Assembly: GCF_014641495.1 (NCBI RefSeq)
Contig: NZ_BMHV01000003.1
Span: forward strand, 161,861-225,860
Direction of reading: 5' to 3'
Source of the DNA: Terasakiella brassicae
Lineage (GTDB): Bacteria > Pseudomonadota > Alphaproteobacteria > Rhodospirillales > Terasakiellaceae
Length of the DNA: 64,000 nucleotides
A program made the position numbers and the translations under genes. Of the stretch, positions 44,457-53,193 are shown one piece after another. A model generated the notes under the pieces. It ran no database searches. It saw only the letters and a program-made list of their open reading frames with translations, and had not been told where the DNA came from. Every line of letters starts with the position of its first letter. The stretch's first letter is position 1.

Positions 44457-46973
44457 ATGGTAAAAGTTGATCTTTTAGAGACATTTGATGAGTTTCCGAG
44501 TGAAATTCGTCATGGTATCAATGCCTTGTCACAAGGGATCAGTATTTTCGACAAGGATCTCTTTTTGGTATTTTATAATTCTGCCTTTTTAAAGATTTTA
44601 GATTTACCTGCCACTCTTTTGGCCGGGCGTATCCATTTTAAAGATTTAATTCGATTTAATGCAAAACGCGGCGAATACGGTGATGTTGATACGGAGCAGA
44701 AAGTCGAGGAGATTTATCAACTTGCCTTGCAGTTTCAGCCACATAAATTTATTCGAACCACATCGCGCGGCATCACAATTGAAGTCAAAGGCGTGCCTAT
44801 TCCCTCCGGTGGTTTTGTGACGACCTATACGGACGTCAGCGAACTGGTTGATGCGCGTGAAAAGTATGAGAAAGCGAGTGAAAAATTTCGTGATTTCACA
44901 GAAGCTGCATCGGACTGGTATTGGGAAACCGATGAAAATCATTGTTTTACCTTTTTTTCAGAACGTTTAGAACAAGTTCTGAACGTCCCTGCATCTTCTC
45001 TTTTAGGGAAGCGGCGCGGCAAACTGGCTGCGGATGAAGGGGATCAAAAATGGATAGATCATCAAAATACCATCAACGCACATATTCCGTTTACTGATTT
45101 TCATTATGAAATTATTTCCAGTGATGGGACGACAAAGTTTTGTTCGGTCAGTGGCAAACCTGCCTTTGGGCCCGATGGGCGTTTCATGGGATATCGCGGT
45201 GTGGGGAAAGAAATTACAGATCAGGTACGTAGTGAACAGGAACGTGAGAAAGCGCATGCGGATCGAATTATCTTGTCGCACATTCTGGATCTTTCACTTC
45301 AGGATTTACCGTTGAACGAGATTTTACAGCGGGTTCTTGATGGTATTCTACAACATAGCCGCCGTGGGTTTAAGCAAACGGGATCGATCTTTCTCGCCGA
45401 AGATAAGCAAAAGCAGTTCCAGCTTGTGGCCTGTACGGGGCTGCCTGCAAAAATGGCCGAGAAATATGAAACGATTAAATTTTCAGATTTTTTAGGAAGT
45501 GACAATGTTGGTGAAAAGATAAAGGCTTTAGGGGGAAGTGCCCGTAATTATATGCTTTCACAGGGACATTATTGTGTGCCGATTACCCGGGCAACGGGAT
45601 TGTTGGGGATCCTTAATCTGTATGTGGAGCAAGGACACGAACAAACCGATGATGAAGTTGAATTTCTGAACTCTGTCGCGTCTACCCTTTCGGGTATTAT
45701 ATCCAGATGGCGTACACAGGATGAATTGCGCATTCTCAGTCAGGCCATAGAACAGAACCCGGCAGCTATTCTGGTAACGGATGTGGAAGGTACGATCTAT
45801 TACGCCAACGAAGCCTTGTTGAAATCCAGTGGCTATTCTCGTGAAGAAGTCATTGGGGCGAACCCTAGAATTTTCCAGTCAGGTGAAACAAAGCCGGAAG
45901 AATATGCAAAATTGTGGAACACGATTTCTGCCGGACGTGTCTGGCATGGCGTGTTGCGCAACAAGACCAAGTCGGGCGAAGAAATTTGGGAACGGGTGAT
46001 TATTGTCCCTATTAAAAATCGTTCTGACCAAATCTTGAACTATGTTGCGATTAAGGAAAATATTACGGAAGCTCGTACGCAGGAAAAAGAGCGCGAACGT
46101 CTGGAAAATGAATTGCGTCAGGCTCAAAAGATGGAAGCGGTTGGGCAGTTGGCAGGCGGGATTGCACATGAAATCAATACGCCAACCCAATATGTCAGCG
46201 ACAATCTCAAGTTCCTGAAAGATATCTGGGAAAATTTGAGTGAATTACACGGTCTGTTCGATCAGGTCCTCCCGTTGGTGCAGGATAATGAAAAAGCACA
46301 AAAATTGCTGGAAGATATTCAGGAACTAAAAGATGACCTTGATTTTGAGGTGTTGTCAGATGATGTCGAGGATGCGATTTCCGATGCGGTGGACGGGACG
46401 CAGCAAATCTCGCGGATTGTGCGTGCCATGAAAGATTTTTCACATCCCGGACAAAAGGAAATGGTGATGAATGATATTAACCGTGCACTGACCAGTACGG
46501 CAACGGTGTGTAAAAATGAATGGAAATATGTCGCACATTTGGACTTTGAACTGGATGAGGGATTGCCACAGGTCCAATGTTTGCCGGGGGAACTGAACCA
46601 GGTTTTCCTCAATATGATCGTCAATGCGGCGCATGCGATTGAGGAACGCAACAAGATTGATAAAACAAGCGATTTACGTGGCATTACTATTCGAACACGA
46701 AACCTTGGTGAAACAATTGAAATTGAAGTCGAAGATGAAGGAAGCGGAATACCCGCCAAAATTCAAGATAAGGTTTTTAACCCGTTTTTTACTACTAAAA
46801 TTGTCGGTAAGGGCACAGGACAGGGCTTGTCCATTTCCCATGATGTGATTGTCAATAAACATGGCGGGCGGATTTGGTTTGAAACCGAAGAAGGTAAGGG
46901 AACAACCTTCAAAATTTCTTTGCCGGTAGAGGGGAAGGATACAGCAACGCAGGAGTCCGAACATGAGGAGTGA
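44457..46973 (+). CDS. Multi-sensor soluble histidine kinase PAS-PAS-GAF-PAS (838 aa)
   Basis: No transmembrane segment. Domains in order: PAS-like (~14-130, LSQGISIFDKDLFLVFYNSAF), PAS (~145-265, ASDWYWETDENHCFTFFSERL), GAF-like (~280-425), PAS plus PAC (~430-545, NPAAILVTDVEGTIYYANEAL), and kinase core with His571 in GGIAHEINTPTQYVSDN, N box NMIVNAAHAI, EDEGSGIP, NPFFTTKIVG and GTGQGLSISHD. The core is a close relative of the two other kinases here. ATG at 44457 sits 9 bases after GGAG; GTG at 44454 is in frame. The next regulator overlaps its 3' end by 11 bases, so the pair is coupled. Confidence 0.93.
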   Translation: MVKVDLLETFDEFPSEIRHGINALSQGISIFDKDLFLVFYNSAFLKILDLPATLLAGRIHFKDLIRFNAKRGEYGDVDTEQKVEEIYQLALQFQPHKFIRTTSRGITIEVKGVPIPSGGFVTTYTDVSELVDAREKYEKASEKFRDFTEAASDWYWETDENHCFTFFSERLEQVLNVPASSLLGKRRGKLAADEGDQKWIDHQNTINAHIPFTDFHYEIISSDGTTKFCSVSGKPAFGPDGRFMGYRGVGKEITDQVRSEQEREKAHADRIILSHILDLSLQDLPLNEILQRVLDGILQHSRRGFKQTGSIFLAEDKQKQFQLVACTGLPAKMAEKYETIKFSDFLGSDNVGEKIKALGGSARNYMLSQGHYCVPITRATGLLGILNLYVEQGHEQTDDEVEFLNSVASTLSGIISRWRTQDELRILSQAIEQNPAAILVTDVEGTIYYANEALLKSSGYSREEVIGANPRIFQSGETKPEEYAKLWNTISAGRVWHGVLRNKTKSGEEIWERVIIVPIKNRSDQILNYVAIKENITEARTQEKERERLENELRQAQKMEAVGQLAGGIAHEINTPTQYVSDNLKFLKDIWENLSELHGLFDQVLPLVQDNEKAQKLLEDIQELKDDLDFEVLSDDVEDAISDAVDGTQQISRIVRAMKDFSHPGQKEMVMNDINRALTSTATVCKNEWKYVAHLDFELDEGLPQVQCLPGELNQVFLNMIVNAAHAIEERNKIDKTSDLRGITIRTRNLGETIEIEVEDEGSGIPAKIQDKVFNPFFTTKIVGKGTGQGLSISHDVIVNKHGGRIWFETEEGKGTTFKISLPVEGKDTATQESEHEE

Positions 46974-48210
46974 TGAGCGTAAACACAGAATCCTCTTTGT
47001 CGATGATGAGACAGGTGTCTTACGTGGCCTGAAACGGAGTTTGCGTAAAATGCGCAACGAATGGGATATGCGTTTTGCCTGTGGGGCGCAGGAAGCCCTC
47101 AGTATGATGGAAGAAGAACGCGCTGATATTATTGTCAGCGATATGCAGATGCCTGAAATGGATGGCGCGGACTTATTGGAAACGGTGCGCAAATCCTACC
47201 CCCACACCAATCGCATTATCCTGTCGGGCTATACCAAAGAGGAAAGCGTGCTGAAAACGGTTGGTCCGGCGCATTTCTATTTGGCGAAACCCTGTAGTAC
47301 CGAAGATATTACCAATGCGATTACCCGCTTAGTCGATATGCGTGCCTATGTCAGTAACGAACATTTGCGTGATTTTTCCAACAGCATCCGTAAATTGCCG
47401 AGTATTCCCTCGATTGTGCGTGAACTGATTGTGGAACTGGAAAAAGACGAACCGAGTATCGAATGTGTCGCCGAGGTGATTAGCCGGGATATCGCCTTGA
47501 CGGCGCAGACGTTACGTTTGACCAATTCGGCTTTCTTTTCCTTGCCGTTTAAAGCGACGACACCTTTGCAGGCCGTGAAACTTTTGGGTATCGAGACGAT
47601 CCGTGATGTTATTTTGACAGCGGGTGTTGTTGGTGTTTTTCAAGGCAGCAAAGAGGAAGCCATGAGCCTTGAACGCCTGAGCAACAATTGCCTTGTCATT
47701 GGCCAATTGGCCCGTGACATCTGTGAATATTGGGATTTAAGCAAACAGGAATGTGGTCAGGCATCCTGTGCGGGTGTGGTGTCGCATTTAGGAACCCTTC
47801 TTTTGCAAACGGCAAACCATGACCAATATCAAGAAGCAATGAAAAGCCTGAATGACGGGGACGGGGAACTGATCGAGGCAGAAGAAAACACGTTCAACAC
47901 AAATCATCAAAAGATCGGTGCCTATATGCTGGGATTATGGGGGTTTGCCTTGCCGATTATTGAAGCGGTCGGTTATCATCATTCTTTACCGCCAGAACAA
48001 CTGACGAAAAGATCACCGATGCTGGCCCTTTATATTTCTCAGGTTCTATGCAAGGGTGAAAACTGGGATATGGAACAGCAAAAAGAATTGAAAAATATGC
48101 TGGATTGGGATGCAATTTCACATCTTGTCAGTGAAAACGAATTCGAAATCTGGCTGGAATTGCTGAACAAACGGGCACATACAAAATTGCGGGAGGATGA
48201 GGGTGTATGA
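46963..48210 (+). CDS. Response regulator REC-HDOD (415 aa)
   Basis: REC domain (ILFVDDET, Asp60 in IIVSDMQMP, LSGYTKEES, AKPCS) and an HDOD domain (~140-345: LPSIPSIVRELI, VISRDIALTAQTLRLTNSAFFSLP, LLGIETIRD, KIGAYMLGLWGFALPIIEAVGYHH). Its start lies inside the upstream kinase gene, and its stop overlaps the next gene's start (ATGA), so it belongs to a kinase-REC-HDOD-REC-REC operon. It is paralogous to the protein at 43192; the two probably arose by duplication with their regulators. Confidence 0.92.
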   Translation: MRSDERKHRILFVDDETGVLRGLKRSLRKMRNEWDMRFACGAQEALSMMEEERADIIVSDMQMPEMDGADLLETVRKSYPHTNRIILSGYTKEESVLKTVGPAHFYLAKPCSTEDITNAITRLVDMRAYVSNEHLRDFSNSIRKLPSIPSIVRELIVELEKDEPSIECVAEVISRDIALTAQTLRLTNSAFFSLPFKATTPLQAVKLLGIETIRDVILTAGVVGVFQGSKEEAMSLERLSNNCLVIGQLARDICEYWDLSKQECGQASCAGVVSHLGTLLLQTANHDQYQEAMKSLNDGDGELIEAEENTFNTNHQKIGAYMLGLWGFALPIIEAVGYHHSLPPEQLTKRSPMLALYISQVLCKGENWDMEQQKELKNMLDWDAISHLVSENEFEIWLELLNKRAHTKLREDEGV

Positions 48211-49382
48211 CAAAAAAAGTCTTATTGGTAGATGATGAACCAAAGCTGTTACGGGCAATCTCACGTCATTTAAAGCGCAAATTCGATTTAGTGATGGCAG
48301 AAAGCGGGGCCGAAGCACTGGAGGTTTTGAAAACAGAAGGACCATTTGCCGTTATTGTTTCTGATATGAATATGCCGCAAATGTCCGGTGTTGAATTACT
48401 GGAGAGGTTTTTTGAACTTTCCCCCGATACCGTCCGTTTAATGTTGACGGGGAATGCAGATCAAACCACGGCGATTGAGGCCATTAATCAGGGGCGCATT
48501 TTTCGTTTTTTTAATAAACCGGTCGCACCGGAAGTCTTGGAACAGGGGATCACCGAGGCTTTACGTCAGTATGAACTGATTACAGCGGAAAAAACGCTTT
48601 TGGAAACCACATTGGCCGGTAGTGTGAAAGTTCTGGTCGACGTGCTGTCTATTGCAGACCCCATCGCATTTGGCAAAGCGGCCAAAGTCCAAGGCTGGGC
48701 GGAAGATATTGCAAAAGGGTTGAGATTACCCAATCCGTGGGAAATTAAAATATCGGCGATGTTGGCAGGGTTGGGACGTGTTGCGGTACCGGAAAGTGTC
48801 ATCAAAAAATTAAATGCCTCGCATCCTTTGACGGACGGTGAAAAGGAAATGGTGCAGAAAATTCCTGCGGTTGGCAAAGACCTGATTGTGAATATTCCGC
48901 GCTTAAATAACGTGGCGCAAAATGTGTACTATCAAGACAAAGGGTTTGACGGTTCTGGCTTTCCTGAAGATGGTCGCGCCGGGATGGATATTCCGGTCGG
49001 CGCAAGGTTGCTACGTATTTTGAAGGATTTGGCCGCGATCACGGATGACAATTTGCCCACACGTGACAATATCGCCCAACTGGACAGATGGGCCGAACGT
49101 TATGACCCCGAACTGAAGAAAAAAGTACAAAGCTATTTCGAATTTCGCATTCGGAAACTGGATGATGCACCGCGTGTTGAACTGACAAAAATGAAAGTGG
49201 CTCACTTGTTGTCCGGCTATACAGTTCATAGCAATATTGAAACGGTGGATGGACTTCTGGTTTTGGCCAGTGGTGCAAAACTAACCGCACCTCAGGTACA
49301 ACGTTTACATAACCTGACGAAAGTTTATGAATTTCAGGAACCGGTTTTGGTCGATATTACGACCAGAGAAAGCGAGATTTGA
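48207..49382 (+). CDS. Response regulator REC with degenerate HD-GYP domain (391 aa), HnoD-like
   Basis: REC domain (VLLVDDEP, Asp53 in VIVSDMNMP, LTGNAD, NKPVAPE) followed by an HD-GYP-like domain that has lost its catalytic residues. The position of the HD pair reads AMLAGLGRVAVPE, and the GYP region reads QDKGFDGSGFPEDGRAGMDIPVGARLLRI, with GFP for GYP and no preceding His-His. It should not hydrolyse cyclic di-GMP. A REC protein with a degenerate HD-GYP is the architecture of HnoD in known H-NOX networks, where it acts as an allosteric partner of an EAL phosphodiesterase. The next gene encodes a REC protein with an EAL-like tail, which fits that idea. Confidence 0.85.
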   Translation: MTKKVLLVDDEPKLLRAISRHLKRKFDLVMAESGAEALEVLKTEGPFAVIVSDMNMPQMSGVELLERFFELSPDTVRLMLTGNADQTTAIEAINQGRIFRFFNKPVAPEVLEQGITEALRQYELITAEKTLLETTLAGSVKVLVDVLSIADPIAFGKAAKVQGWAEDIAKGLRLPNPWEIKISAMLAGLGRVAVPESVIKKLNASHPLTDGEKEMVQKIPAVGKDLIVNIPRLNNVAQNVYYQDKGFDGSGFPEDGRAGMDIPVGARLLRILKDLAAITDDNLPTRDNIAQLDRWAERYDPELKKKVQSYFEFRIRKLDDAPRVELTKMKVAHLLSGYTVHSNIETVDGLLVLASGAKLTAPQVQRLHNLTKVYEFQEPVLVDITTRESEI

Positions 49383-50545
49383 TGAAGTGTGAAGAAAAAA
49401 TACTCCTGCTGGATGATGATAAGCGTCTTCTGGAATCTATGGTACGGGTGTTTCGAAAACGGTTTGTTGTCGATACGGCCTTGCGGGGTGATATTGCGCT
49501 CAAAAAAATGAATGACGATGGGCCTTATGCCGTTGTTATTTGTGATATGAAAATGCCGCGTATGGACGGACTGGAATTTATCAAGTTGGCCAAGGCGCAG
49601 GCCCCTGATTGCATCTTTATGATGCTTTCCGGGCATGCATCGTTGCAAACCGCCGTGGAGGCGTTGAATGACGGGTTAATCTATAAATTCTTCAATAAAC
49701 CGACCAGTCAGGACGACTTGGTGCAAGCTATTGAGGAGGCCTTGCAAGAATACCGACTGAATATTGCAAAAGAAGATTTGATGTCTTTGTCCAAAATTCA
49801 GGATCAGACATTGGATGTCGCGGAAGCTGTTAGTCATTCAATTGAAGCAGCAACGCATGCTGCACAAAGTAATGCAGCCCATACCTTGTTGGAAATACAG
49901 GAGAAAAGTGATTTAACGATGACACCTGTCTGGTTGAAATCAGGCAAGGCCAGTCTTTATTTTCTCACGTCTTTTGATGGATCGACACAGGAACGCATTC
50001 AAGGGGTCAAGCATGTGTTGGGGGAAACGCCTGAGGTTATGGCAAAACTTGATATTCTTATGCTCGGCAAGATTGCGTCTTATATTTTTCAAAATATGGA
50101 AAAAGTCGTGAATAACAAGTTTGTGATCGATGTCCACTTCGCCACACTTTACAATCGGGGAAGCTTGGAAATGTATTTGCGAATTTGTCGTTCCCTCATT
50201 GAAACAGTCCGCAATGCGATATGTTTTAAAATTATCGGCTTGCCGGACGATATCCTGCCGAGCCGGGCCAGTGACTTAATCGGGCGTATCCGTCCTTTTT
50301 CCAGTGCAATTTTGATTGAGGTTCCTCTGTTGAGCAATAGTGAACGGTTGGTTCAGGGCTTGTCAAAAGTTGTTCTTGTTTTTGACCTTCAGGCTTTGCG
50401 CGAGGGAGGCGAACGAACAGGTGAGATCCGGCGTTTGTTTATTGCTTTGGCACATTCTCCTAACCGGGTTTTATTTACCTCATGTGAAGAAAAGCAATGT
50501 CTGGAACTGGCGCAAAAGACCCGTATTGATTTTTACGTCTCTTAA
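49382..50545 (+). CDS. Response regulator REC with EAL-like C-terminal domain (387 aa)
   Basis: REC domain (ILLLDDDK, Asp55 in VVICDMKMP, LSGHAS, NKPTS). The last ~200 residues resemble a diverged EAL-type barrel (KLDILMLGKIASYIF, KFVIDVHFATLYNRGSLEMYL, SSAILIEVPLL, VLVFDLQAL). The signature E-A/V-L segment and most metal ligands are not seen, so it is probably inactive or a different barrel. The ATG overlaps the upstream stop by one base (TGATG). By position and fold it may be the counterpart of HnoB, the EAL regulator of NO networks, though here catalysis is doubtful. The domain call is tentative; the REC part is secure. Confidence 0.75.
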   Translation: MKCEEKILLLDDDKRLLESMVRVFRKRFVVDTALRGDIALKKMNDDGPYAVVICDMKMPRMDGLEFIKLAKAQAPDCIFMMLSGHASLQTAVEALNDGLIYKFFNKPTSQDDLVQAIEEALQEYRLNIAKEDLMSLSKIQDQTLDVAEAVSHSIEAATHAAQSNAAHTLLEIQEKSDLTMTPVWLKSGKASLYFLTSFDGSTQERIQGVKHVLGETPEVMAKLDILMLGKIASYIFQNMEKVVNNKFVIDVHFATLYNRGSLEMYLRICRSLIETVRNAICFKIIGLPDDILPSRASDLIGRIRPFSSAILIEVPLLSNSERLVQGLSKVVLVFDLQALREGGERTGEIRRLFIALAHSPNRVLFTSCEEKQCLELAQKTRIDFYVS

Positions 50546-50734
50546 GGGGAGTGTTTATACGTGTCTTTCTCTATTCTAAATGCCACTTAAGATTCTTGTG
50601 TGTCTGTCGCCTATAAGGTGCATTGCGAAGCTTTTTCATGTCTTTTGAGCTTTTGAACAGGTTATTTTTATCTATTAATTATAATGCGTTAAATGAAATC
50701 GTAAAAAAAAAGCAATACCTAAGGATATTTTTGT

Positions 50735-50753
50735 TTACCTATACGTTATCTTG
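50735..50753. promoter_or_regulatory. Fatty-acid regulon operator, copy 1 (reverse orientation)
   Basis: TTACCTATACGTTATCTTG; its complement contains ACGTATAGGTAA, identical to the core of the copies before merR and the thiolase. It lies 41 bases before the SCP2 ATG. Confidence 0.6.
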
Positions 50754-50793
50754 ATCTATTAATGGTCAAAATAAAATAATATGGGAGGCTTTG

Positions 50794-51093
50794 ATGTCTT
50801 TAGAGAATGTCAAAGAACAAATGACGCAAATGCTAGGTGAGCTTGAGGCGCTGAACGCGACCGTAAAGTTCGACTGCAAAGAAGACGGAATCATATTTCT
50901 GGATGCAACTCAGGAGCCTGCGCAACTGAGTGAGGAAGACGATTTTGCGGATTGTACAATTCGTATTTCGACGAAAAATCTTGAAAAATTGATTGCAGGT
51001 AAACTGGACCCGATGCTGGCCTATACGATGGGCAAGTTGAAAATCAAGGGGTCTATGGGAACTGCGTTGAAGTTGACCAATCTTCTAAATTAG
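50794..51093 (+). CDS. SCP2 sterol-binding domain protein (99 aa)
   Basis: Small single-domain protein of the SCP2 lipid-carrier family: VKFDCKEDGIIFLDA, then DCTIRISTKNLEKLIAGKLDPMLAYTMGKLKIKGSMGTALKLTNLL, the usual C-terminal pattern. Such proteins bind acyl chains or sterol-like lipids in the cytosol. ATG at 50794 has GGGAGG upstream. It lies 12 bp before the DUF6134 gene and is preceded by the regulon operator, so a role in fatty-acid handling is likely. Confidence 0.85.
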   Translation: MSLENVKEQMTQMLGELEALNATVKFDCKEDGIIFLDATQEPAQLSEEDDFADCTIRISTKNLEKLIAGKLDPMLAYTMGKLKIKGSMGTALKLTNLLN

Positions 51094-51105
51094 GCAGTTG
51101 TAGAC

Positions 51106-51693
51106 GTGAAAAAAATTAAGGTTTCATTATGGGCGCTCTGTGCGCTTGTTGTGTCGCACGCGGCAATGGCTGCGACGACACTTGAGTATGCCATCTTGAA
51201 AGAAGGCGAGCCCATCGGTAAAGAAGTTGTTGTCATTAATGACAGCGACAAGGGTGTCAATGTCGATGTGGTGACGAAAACCAATGTTAAAATGCTTTTT
51301 CTGGAATTCAATTACGAACATCAACGCCGTGAGGTCTGGGAAAATGGTGAATTGGTTTCGATGCATTCACGCACCAACGATGATGGAACGCATCACGAAT
51401 ATAGTGTGACCCGTCAAACGGATGGTTTGCAGGTGTTGTATGATGGTAAAAATAAAAATTTTGATGCCAAGGCGCTGCCGCTGTCTTTGTGGAGCAAGGC
51501 GGCCTTGTATCGAAATGTGTTGTTCAGTGTGATTGATGCAGAACCGTTTAAAACGCAAACGGTGGCGCTGGATGATAATCATTTTAAAATTGACGGTGAT
51601 ATCACGCGGGAATTGTGGTTTGCCGATGATGGCTACCTGCAAAAGGCAGCTTTCAAACGTAAAGGCTTTTTAATCGAGTTGTTACGTAAGTAG
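51106..51693 (+). CDS. DUF6134 family exported protein (195 aa)
   Basis: Signal peptide MKKIKVSLWALCALVVSHAAMA-A is followed by a beta-rich mature domain (TTLEYAILKEGEPIGKEVVVIND, VKMLFLEFNYEHQRREVWENGELV). It matches the DUF6134 pattern; its function is unknown. GTG start at 51106. It sits between a lipid carrier gene and the FadL porin gene, suggesting a periplasmic step in lipid uptake, but this is inference from position only. Confidence 0.75.
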   Translation: MKKIKVSLWALCALVVSHAAMAATTLEYAILKEGEPIGKEVVVINDSDKGVNVDVVTKTNVKMLFLEFNYEHQRREVWENGELVSMHSRTNDDGTHHEYSVTRQTDGLQVLYDGKNKNFDAKALPLSLWSKAALYRNVLFSVIDAEPFKTQTVALDDNHFKIDGDITRELWFADDGYLQKAAFKRKGFLIELLRK

Positions 51694-51696
51694 GTG

Positions 51697-51727
51697 CAAA
51701 CAAGGGAAGCGGGAACTTCCTTGTTTG
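51697..51727 (+). terminator. Hairpin after the DUF6134 gene
   Basis: CAAACAAGGGAAG (51697-51709) pairs with CTTCCTTGTTTG (51716-51727) with a single bulged G and a 6-base loop. No good T-tract follows, so it may be an mRNA-stabilising or attenuating hairpin rather than a full terminator between DUF6134 and fadL. Confidence 0.45.
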
Positions 51728-51822
51728 TTGATTATGTTGAGGCTTCGGATTGTTTGAGCGGAATAAAGCGGTCGGCAAAAGATCGACGACAATCTGAAAG
51801 AGAAGTTCTATTGGGAGGCAAG

Positions 51823-53088
51823 ATGCCAAAATTATCTAAATGCCATTTCATGGCAACGTTTGCAGCCACGGCTGCGCTGATGGCTGGGGCGCAGCAAGTT
51901 CAGGCTGCGGGTTTTCAGTTGAAGGAACAAAGTGCAGAAGGCCAGGGGAACTCCTTTGCGGGTTCAACAGCCAAAGCACATGATGCAAGTACGATTTTCT
52001 TTAACCCGGCGGGTATGTCCCGACTGGAAGGTAATCAGTTTCAGGCCAATGCATCCTTGATTATGCCGTCAGCGGAATATAAACACGGATCTTCTTCTCG
52101 TGTCGGTGGTACGTTGTTTAATGATACCAATGACAATGGTGGCGTAACCGCTTTGGTTCCGTCTTTGTATGGTGTGTATGAAGTCAACGACAAAATGAAA
52201 GTCGGCGTGAGTGTAAACACACCTTTCGGCCTGTCGACAGATTACAAAGATGATTGGGTTGGTGCGCAGTACAATTTGCTCAGCAAAATTGAAACAATTA
52301 CAACAACGCCTTCTGTTTCATACCAGATTAATCCGCAACTTTCATTTGGTGTTGGTTTGCAAATCCAGTATCTGGGGGGCGAGTTGACACGTAAGGCCAG
52401 CCCTGTTGTTGGTGGAGATGTTGAATTAAAAGCTGATGATATGGGTGTTGGCGCAACGTTTGGTGTTTTGTACCAATATAGCGAAGGTGGCCGTATCGGT
52501 GTGAATTACCGTTCTCAGGTTAATCATACACTGGACGGTCATGTTAAAATTTCCAATTCAACAGGCGGTGCGGCTGACGCATATTACCGGGCTGAGGCAG
52601 AATTGACGACACCGGATATCATTTCCTTTGGCTGGTACCATGAATTAGATGATAAGTGGGCGGTTATGTCCGATATCGCGTGGACGAACTGGTCTGTTTT
52701 CAAAGAATTGCGTGTTCAGGATAAGGTTGGTACGCGTGCGGATGCCGTAACGACCTATCAATGGGACGACACGATGTTTTATTCCTTGGGCGTAAATTAC
52801 CAATATGACGATCAGTGGAAGTTCCAGACCGGTGTGGCTTACGATGAGGGGGCCGCGAATGACGAACATCGCACAGCCGGTATCCCGGATTCTGATCGTT
52901 ACTGGTTGTCTGTCGGGACAGAATATAAAATGAACGACAGCGTAACGTGGAACATTGGTTATTCCCACTTGTGGGGAGATGACGCCAAAGTAACGGAAGA
53001 TTCACGCGCAGCCACAGGCAGTGGTTTTGCCGGTACATTTGAAAACCATGTTGACATTGTAACTGCAGGTGTGAACATTACCTTCTAG
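51823..53088 (+). CDS. fadL: FadL/OmpP1 family outer-membrane fatty-acid transporter (421 aa)
   Basis: Signal peptide ends at VQA-AGFQ. The mature start AGFQLKEQSAEGQGNSFAGSTA and the NPAGMSRL block (DASTIFFNPAGMSRLEG) are hallmarks of FadL-type porins. The rest shows alternating beta-strands and ends in ...VTAGVNITF with a terminal Phe, as expected of an outer-membrane barrel. It should let long-chain fatty acids or other hydrophobic compounds across the outer membrane. ATG at 51823 follows GGGAGG; a frame from 51694 would add 43 residues ahead of the signal peptide and is rejected. A strong terminator follows. Confidence 0.92.
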   Translation: MPKLSKCHFMATFAATAALMAGAQQVQAAGFQLKEQSAEGQGNSFAGSTAKAHDASTIFFNPAGMSRLEGNQFQANASLIMPSAEYKHGSSSRVGGTLFNDTNDNGGVTALVPSLYGVYEVNDKMKVGVSVNTPFGLSTDYKDDWVGAQYNLLSKIETITTTPSVSYQINPQLSFGVGLQIQYLGGELTRKASPVVGGDVELKADDMGVGATFGVLYQYSEGGRIGVNYRSQVNHTLDGHVKISNSTGGAADAYYRAEAELTTPDIISFGWYHELDDKWAVMSDIAWTNWSVFKELRVQDKVGTRADAVTTYQWDDTMFYSLGVNYQYDDQWKFQTGVAYDEGAANDEHRTAGIPDSDRYWLSVGTEYKMNDSVTWNIGYSHLWGDDAKVTEDSRAATGSGFAGTFENHVDIVTAGVNITF

Positions 53089-53096
53089 GTGAGACT

Positions 53097-53133
53097 GTCT
53101 CCATTGACTGTTGAGTTGGTGGAGACTTTTTTT
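53097..53133 (+). terminator. Intrinsic terminator after fadL
   Basis: GTCTCCA (53097-53103) pairs perfectly with TGGAGAC (53120-53126), followed directly by seven T (53127-53133). It separates fadL from the acyl-CoA ligase unit, whose operator begins at 53140. Confidence 0.85.
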
Positions 53134-53139
53134 ACTCCT

Positions 53140-53157
53140 CAAGTGACGTAATGGTAA
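53140..53157. promoter_or_regulatory. Fatty-acid regulon operator, copy 2
   Basis: CAAGTGACGTAATGGTAA, 54 nt from its first base to the ligase ATG. A TATAAT follows at 53159-53164, so the operator probably overlaps the promoter, as for MerR-type regulators. Confidence 0.65.
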
Positions 53158-53193
53158 CTATAATAACTAAAAAGTAATTCGGAGGCCGATCTG

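Noticed and set aside
36488..49382. Repeated GGIAHEINTP, SDMxMP and NAAHAI segments as possible DNA repeats or mobile elements
   Set aside because: They are conserved protein motifs of paralogous kinases and regulators; the DNA between and around them differs and has no terminal repeats or transposase.
51694..51822. 43-residue N-terminal extension of FadL
   Set aside because: It would place charged residues ahead of a good signal peptide; ATG 51823 has GGGAGG in front.
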